A stretch of 64,000 bases of DNA from an uncultured Lachnospiraceae bacterium. GTDB lineage: Bacteria > Bacillota > Clostridia > Lachnospirales > Lachnospiraceae. A model generated the notes under the pieces. It was given only the letters and a program-made list of their open reading frames with translations, searched no databases and was not told the origin of the DNA. Each line of letters starts with the position of its first letter. The stretch's first letter is position 1. Made by a program: the position numbers and the translations under genes. Where the stretch lies: positions 1 through 64,000 of the forward strand of contig CAJKGK010000006.1 of NCBI GenBank assembly GCA_905199445.1. The letters are read 5' to 3'. Shown here in pieces: positions 59,945-64,000 of the stretch.

Positions 59945-60640
59945 ATGGAAAATTTTCAAAAACATATTCATTACACTTTTAAACAGAAACAGCTGCTCCT
60001 TCAGGCTGTGACACACAGCTCTTATGCAAATGAGCATAAGATGGATAAGCTGTATAATAATGAACGGCTGGAATTTTTGGGCGATGCGGTGCTGGAAATT
60101 ATCAGCAGTGATTTTTTGTTTCATCACTTTCCCAAAATGCAGGAGGGGCAGCTGAGCAAAAAAAGAGCCAGCCTTGTCTGTGAGCCGACCCTTGCCTTTT
60201 GTGCCCGTCAGATTGGTCTGGGCACATTTCTGCGGTTGGGAAAGGGGGAAGACGCTACCGGCGGACGAGAGCGGGATTCTATTTTATCGGATGCCCTGGA
60301 GGCTGTGATTGGTGCCATTTATCTGGACGGCGGCCTGGAATCAGCCAAGGCGTTTGTGATGTCTTTTGTTCTCAATGATATGGAGCATAAGGAGCTGTTT
60401 CATGACAGCAAAACAGCCCTGCAGGAGATGGTTCAGAGTGTTACAAAAGAAACGGTCACCTATGAGGTTATAGCGGTTCAGGGACCGGAGCATAATCGTC
60501 AATTTGTTGTCCAGGCAATTTTAGGGGATGAGCGTCTGGGCATTGGCAGCGGAAGGACCAAACAGGCTGCAGGACAGGAGGCAGCTTATAAGTCCATTAT
60601 GCAGTTAAAGGAAAATAGCGATGTATTTAAAAAGTATTGA
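59945..60640 (+). CDS. rnc: Ribonuclease III
   Basis: The 231-residue protein has the RNase III signature NERLEFLGDAVLEII with catalytic acidic residues, then SDALEAVIGAIYLDGG, and a C-terminal double-stranded RNA-binding domain from about residue 157 (DSKTALQEMVQSVT; ending GSGRTKQAAGQEAAYKSI). It cleaves double-stranded RNA in rRNA processing. It overlaps the smc start by 20 bases, the normal rnc-smc arrangement. No strong site is visible before ATG 59945. Confidence 0.97.
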   Translation: MENFQKHIHYTFKQKQLLLQAVTHSSYANEHKMDKLYNNERLEFLGDAVLEIISSDFLFHHFPKMQEGQLSKKRASLVCEPTLAFCARQIGLGTFLRLGKGEDATGGRERDSILSDALEAVIGAIYLDGGLESAKAFVMSFVLNDMEHKELFHDSKTALQEMVQSVTKETVTYEVIAVQGPEHNRQFVVQAILGDERLGIGSGRTKQAAGQEAAYKSIMQLKENSDVFKKY

Positions 60641-63600
60641 GGTCCAGGGATTTAAATCATTTGCCAATAAAATGACATTACAGTTTCATAAGGGAATTAC
60701 CGGAATTGTAGGGCCTAACGGCAGCGGAAAGAGTAACGTTGCGGATGCGGTGCGATGGGTTCTGGGTGAACAAAGTGCCAAGCAGCTGCGCGGCGCTAAA
60801 ATGGAGGACGTTATTTTTTCCGGTACCGAGAGCAGAAAACCATTGGGGTTTGCTTATGTGGCAATCACGCTGGATAATTCCGACCACAAACTGGCCATTG
60901 ACTATGACGAGGTGACTGTGGCCCGTCGGGTTTACCGGTCCGGGGAAAGTGAATATCTGATCAATGGCAGTATCTGCAGGCTAAAGGATGTTCAGGAATT
61001 GTTTTTTGATACAGGTATTGGAAAAGAAGGATATTCCATTATCGGACAGGGACAGATTGATAAGATTTTAAGCGGAAAACCGGAGGAGAGGCGGGAGCTT
61101 TTTGATGAAGCTGCAGGTATTGTAAAGTTTAAAAAACGTAAACAGACGGCAGAGAAAAACCTGGAAATTGAAAAACAGAATCTGTCCAGAGTAAATGATA
61201 TTTTGGCTGAACTGGAAAAACAGGTCGGTCCGCTTAAAAATCAGGCCGATACGGCAAGGGCTTATCTGAAAATGCGGGAAGAACAGAAGGTTTTGGAGGT
61301 TAATCTTTTTCTTACCGAATTTGGTCGGATTAAAGAGATGCAAAAGGAACTGGATGAAAAACTGGCTATTGTCAACGGAGATTTAAGTCAGACAAAGGAA
61401 GCTTTTGAACAGACAAAAAACGAATATGAGCAGCTTGAACAGCAGATTGAGGCATGTGACCGGCAAATCGGTGCCAAACATCAGCTGTGCAGTGAGACCA
61501 ACCTGCGCCGGGAAAAGCTGGAGGGTGAACTCCGGCTGGTGACTGAGCAGATCAATACCATCTGTCAGAGCGTGGAAAACAGTGAGAAACGTATAGAGGA
61601 TATAAAGCTGTCGATCGGAGCCAAAGCCGATGAATGTCGTGCGTACGAGAAAAATCTGGAAGCAATCCAACGGGAAATTCATGCTCTGGATGTCCAGCAA
61701 AACAGTGTGGGCGGCAGACTGGATGCGATGACTGACGCTATCCGCAAATTAAAGGATGAGATTGACGGGCGAAACGGTGATATTATTGAATACTTAAACG
61801 AAGCCGCAGGCGTCCGACAGAAAATCAGCCGGTATGATACCATGCTTGAACAGATCAATATCCGTAAGGTAGAGCTGAATCAGCGGTTGATTGTGCTTCA
61901 AAGCGAAGAAGCATCCAATGCAGAAACAGTGAGCGCGTACGAGACAGAACTTAAACAGGTTCTGGAAAAGCTGCAGCAGCATAATGAAACAATGAAGGCT
62001 AATAATGCCAGAAATGAAACCGTTTCGTCAAAGCTTAATGAAATTCGCCAGATGGTTGGTGTTCACCAGCAGGAATATCACGGGGTGAATTCCAGATACA
62101 GTGCACTTAAAAATATAAGCGAACGTTATGAAGGCTATGGCAGCAGTATCCGACGGATCATGGAGCAAAAAAAACATTGTCCCGGTATTGTGGGCGTGGT
62201 GGCCGATATTATTAAAGTCGAAAAAAATTATGAGACTGCGGTGGAGATTGCATTAGGCGCGAGTATACAAAATGTGGTGACAGAGGATGAGCAGACGGCA
62301 AAGCAAATGATTGCTTATTTGAAACAGAACCGATTTGGGCGAGCTACTTTTTTGCCCCTGACAAGTATTACGGCAAAGGGCACCCCTATTGGTGCCGGGG
62401 TTTTGCGTGAACCGGGGGTTATCGGCCTGGCCAGTACCCTTGTCCATACAGAGTCCAGATATCATCAGCTGATGACTTATTTGCTGGGACGTATTGTGGT
62501 GGTTGAGCAGATTGATCAGGCGCTGGCGCTGGCCAGGAAATATAAATATAGTCTAAGGATTGTTACTCTGGATGGTGAATCTCTAAATCCCGGGGGTTCT
62601 TTGTCTGGTGGTGCCTATAAAAATGCCAGTAATCTTCTGGGAAGAGGCCGGGAGCTGGAAGAACTTTCCCATAAAATCCAGTCCCTGCGCAAAGAGATAG
62701 ACCGGTTAAATGAGCTCCAGACCCGTCTTCAGGATGAACGGACGGACATCCGCCGACGGCTGGAAGAAGGAACCAGAGTTGGGCAGGAATTATCTCTTAA
62801 TGAAAATACTGTCCGTATGACGCTGAATCAGGCCAGAGCTGCCAAAACAGCCAGTGCCCAGGCCTATGAGGAATTGTCTGTCGAAAATGCTCAGCTGATG
62901 CAGCAGATTAAAGATATTGACGAAAGCAAAGGCCGGTTGGATATTCAGCTTAAACAAATCGAAGAAAAACGCCAGAAAACCCAAAATCTGATCGGAGAAT
63001 TGAACCGTCAGCTGGAACAGTTATCGGATGAGGAACGCCGGTTTAGTGAAGAAAATTCGGGAATTCGTCTTAAATATTCGGAGCTGAACCAGAAAAAGGC
63101 GTTTTCTCAGGAAAATATCCGTCGAGTCCATAAAGACATTGATGCTTATAATGAGGAAATTGCCGGAATCCGGCAGGATATGACGCACAGCGAGGATCAA
63201 TTGTCTCAGCGCCGTCAGGCATCCGAAGAATACAAAACACAGATGGAACAGGTGGAGGTCCAGGCAGCCCAGGCACAGGAAGAATTGAGATTACTTAATG
63301 AGCGCAGAGCACAGATCGGCCAGGGGCATAAGGAATTTTTTACCCGTAGGGAGGCTTTGGCTGACAGAATCAATGGACTGGATAAAGAGCAGTTTAGGCT
63401 GAATCAGCAAAAAGAAAAACTGGATGAACAAAAAAGTGTTCAAAGTGATTATATGTGGCAGGAATATGAGCTGACCTTTTCCGGCGCCTGTGCGTTTAAA
63501 GATGATGAGCTGGTCGGTCTTGGCACCGCTGGTCTTAAAAAAGCAGTAGCAGACCAAAAAGGTGCCATGAAGGCGCTTGGGACAGTCAATGTGAACGCGA

Positions 63601-64000
63601 TTGAGGAATATAAAGCCGTCAGTGAGCGCTATGAACTGCTCAAAAGCCAGCATGATGATCTTGTGGAAGCTGAAGAAAAGCTGTCGGGGATTATTGAATC
63701 TCTGGATCAGGCGATGCGCCGCCAGTTTACGGAAAAATTCAAGGAAATATCTCAAAATTTTGATCGGGTTTTTAAGGAATTATTCGGTGGCGGTCGGGGA
63801 ACTCTGGAGTTGATGGAGGATGAAGATATTTTATATGCCGGAATCCGTATTATCGCTTCACCGCCAGGGAAAAAGCTCCAGAATATGATGCAGCTGTCCG
63901 GCGGAGAAAAGGCACTGACAGCGATTGCCCTGCTATTTGCTATTCAAAGCCTTAAGCCATCCCCGTTTTGTCTTTTGGATGAAATCGAGGCGGCCCTGGA
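60621..64000 (+). CDS. smc: Chromosome segregation protein SMC, 3' end missing
   Basis: The first 1126 residues are present. They show the head Walker A IVGPNGSGKSNVADAVRWVL, GIGKEGYSIIGQGQIDKIL, a first coiled coil (to about 500), the hinge (GIVGVVADIIKVEKNYETAV to GGSLSGGAYKNASN, about 510-670), a second coiled coil and the C-terminal head with signature MQLSGGEKALTAIALLF. The sequence stops just inside Walker B (LLDEIEAAL), so about 60 residues are lost at the window edge. SMC compacts and organises the chromosome with ScpA and ScpB. It starts with ATG 60621 inside rnc. Confidence 0.97.
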   Translation, partial: MYLKSIEVQGFKSFANKMTLQFHKGITGIVGPNGSGKSNVADAVRWVLGEQSAKQLRGAKMEDVIFSGTESRKPLGFAYVAITLDNSDHKLAIDYDEVTVARRVYRSGESEYLINGSICRLKDVQELFFDTGIGKEGYSIIGQGQIDKILSGKPEERRELFDEAAGIVKFKKRKQTAEKNLEIEKQNLSRVNDILAELEKQVGPLKNQADTARAYLKMREEQKVLEVNLFLTEFGRIKEMQKELDEKLAIVNGDLSQTKEAFEQTKNEYEQLEQQIEACDRQIGAKHQLCSETNLRREKLEGELRLVTEQINTICQSVENSEKRIEDIKLSIGAKADECRAYEKNLEAIQREIHALDVQQNSVGGRLDAMTDAIRKLKDEIDGRNGDIIEYLNEAAGVRQKISRYDTMLEQINIRKVELNQRLIVLQSEEASNAETVSAYETELKQVLEKLQQHNETMKANNARNETVSSKLNEIRQMVGVHQQEYHGVNSRYSALKNISERYEGYGSSIRRIMEQKKHCPGIVGVVADIIKVEKNYETAVEIALGASIQNVVTEDEQTAKQMIAYLKQNRFGRATFLPLTSITAKGTPIGAGVLREPGVIGLASTLVHTESRYHQLMTYLLGRIVVVEQIDQALALARKYKYSLRIVTLDGESLNPGGSLSGGAYKNASNLLGRGRELEELSHKIQSLRKEIDRLNELQTRLQDERTDIRRRLEEGTRVGQELSLNENTVRMTLNQARAAKTASAQAYEELSVENAQLMQQIKDIDESKGRLDIQLKQIEEKRQKTQNLIGELNRQLEQLSDEERRFSEENSGIRLKYSELNQKKAFSQENIRRVHKDIDAYNEEIAGIRQDMTHSEDQLSQRRQASEEYKTQMEQVEVQAAQAQEELRLLNERRAQIGQGHKEFFTRREALADRINGLDKEQFRLNQQKEKLDEQKSVQSDYMWQEYELTFSGACAFKDDELVGLGTAGLKKAVADQKGAMKALGTVNVNAIEEYKAVSERYELLKSQHDDLVEAEEKLSGIIESLDQAMRRQFTEKFKEISQNFDRVFKELFGGGRGTLELMEDEDILYAGIRIIASPPGKKLQNMMQLSGGEKALTAIALLFAIQSLKPSPFCLLDEIEAAL

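Noticed and set aside
1..64000. CRISPR arrays, insertion sequences, prophage or integrative elements
   Set aside because: No spaced direct repeats of array type, no transposase or integrase, and gene content and order are those of a stable core chromosome.

Overview
The window looks like an ordinary chromosomal stretch of a low-to-mid G+C, spore-forming Clostridia species, most likely a Lachnospiraceae member. Signs of this are the alpha/beta-type small acid-soluble spore protein, YtfJ and YlbJ sporulation proteins, AGGAGG-type ribosome binding sites, near-consensus TTGACA-N17-TATAAT promoters, and the Firmicutes neighbourhoods rpmB/asp23/fakA/recG, rsmD/coaD/ylbJ/tmcAL/ackA, YceD/rpmF and plsX/rnc/smc. 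I saw no tRNA, rRNA, insertion sequence, prophage or CRISPR array. Genus is not assigned.

Layout. 1-3.4 kb: the end of ispH overlapping an S1-domain protein gene, an unknown membrane protein, and a convergent DEDD-type exonuclease. 3.5-6.9 kb: a cobalamin riboswitch ahead of a complete binding-protein/permease/ATPase importer. 7-16 kb: ruvAB, zapA, a U32 peptidase-family protein, a RodA/FtsW-PBP pair, a Nudix hydrolase and a secreted amidase. 16.3-26 kb: an unknown protein, then an eight-gene operon for a selenium-dependent molybdenum hydroxylase (Mrp-like ATPase, three hydroxylase subunits, a YqeC-MocA fusion, YqeB, SelD, YedF), closed by a terminator shared with convergent xpt. 26.8-32.8 kb: a PhoB/PhoR-like two-component pair, a small conserved protein, an isolated hisH-hisF pair, ung and a HAD phosphatase. 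32.9-37.2 kb: one very large minus-strand gene fusing two activase ATPases to a 2-hydroxyacyl-CoA dehydratase-like region. 37.4-45.2 kb: a LysM protein, a rhomboid-like membrane protein lacking the usual catalytic motif and carrying a zinc ribbon, two unknown proteins, a DUF2953 protein, YtfJ, a 48-residue membrane protein, an FHA protein and a polysaccharide deacetylase. 45.3-64 kb: mostly housekeeping genes, a Na+/phosphate cotransporter with a phased Pho-box-like array, and smc running off the right edge.

How the parts fit. The hydroxylase operon appears to hold both the enzyme and the machinery that supplies selenium and the molybdopterin cytosine cofactor; a purine-type substrate is suggested by family and by the neighbouring xpt. 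The importer is predicted to carry cobalamin or a related corrinoid because of its riboswitch. The phosphate cotransporter and the PhoB/PhoR-like pair may form one phosphate response, although they lie 30 kb apart. The least explained items are two look-alike double-hairpin leaders (about 1.2 and 38.05 kb), the rhomboid-like/zinc-ribbon locus, and the 1420-residue activase-dehydratase fusion.
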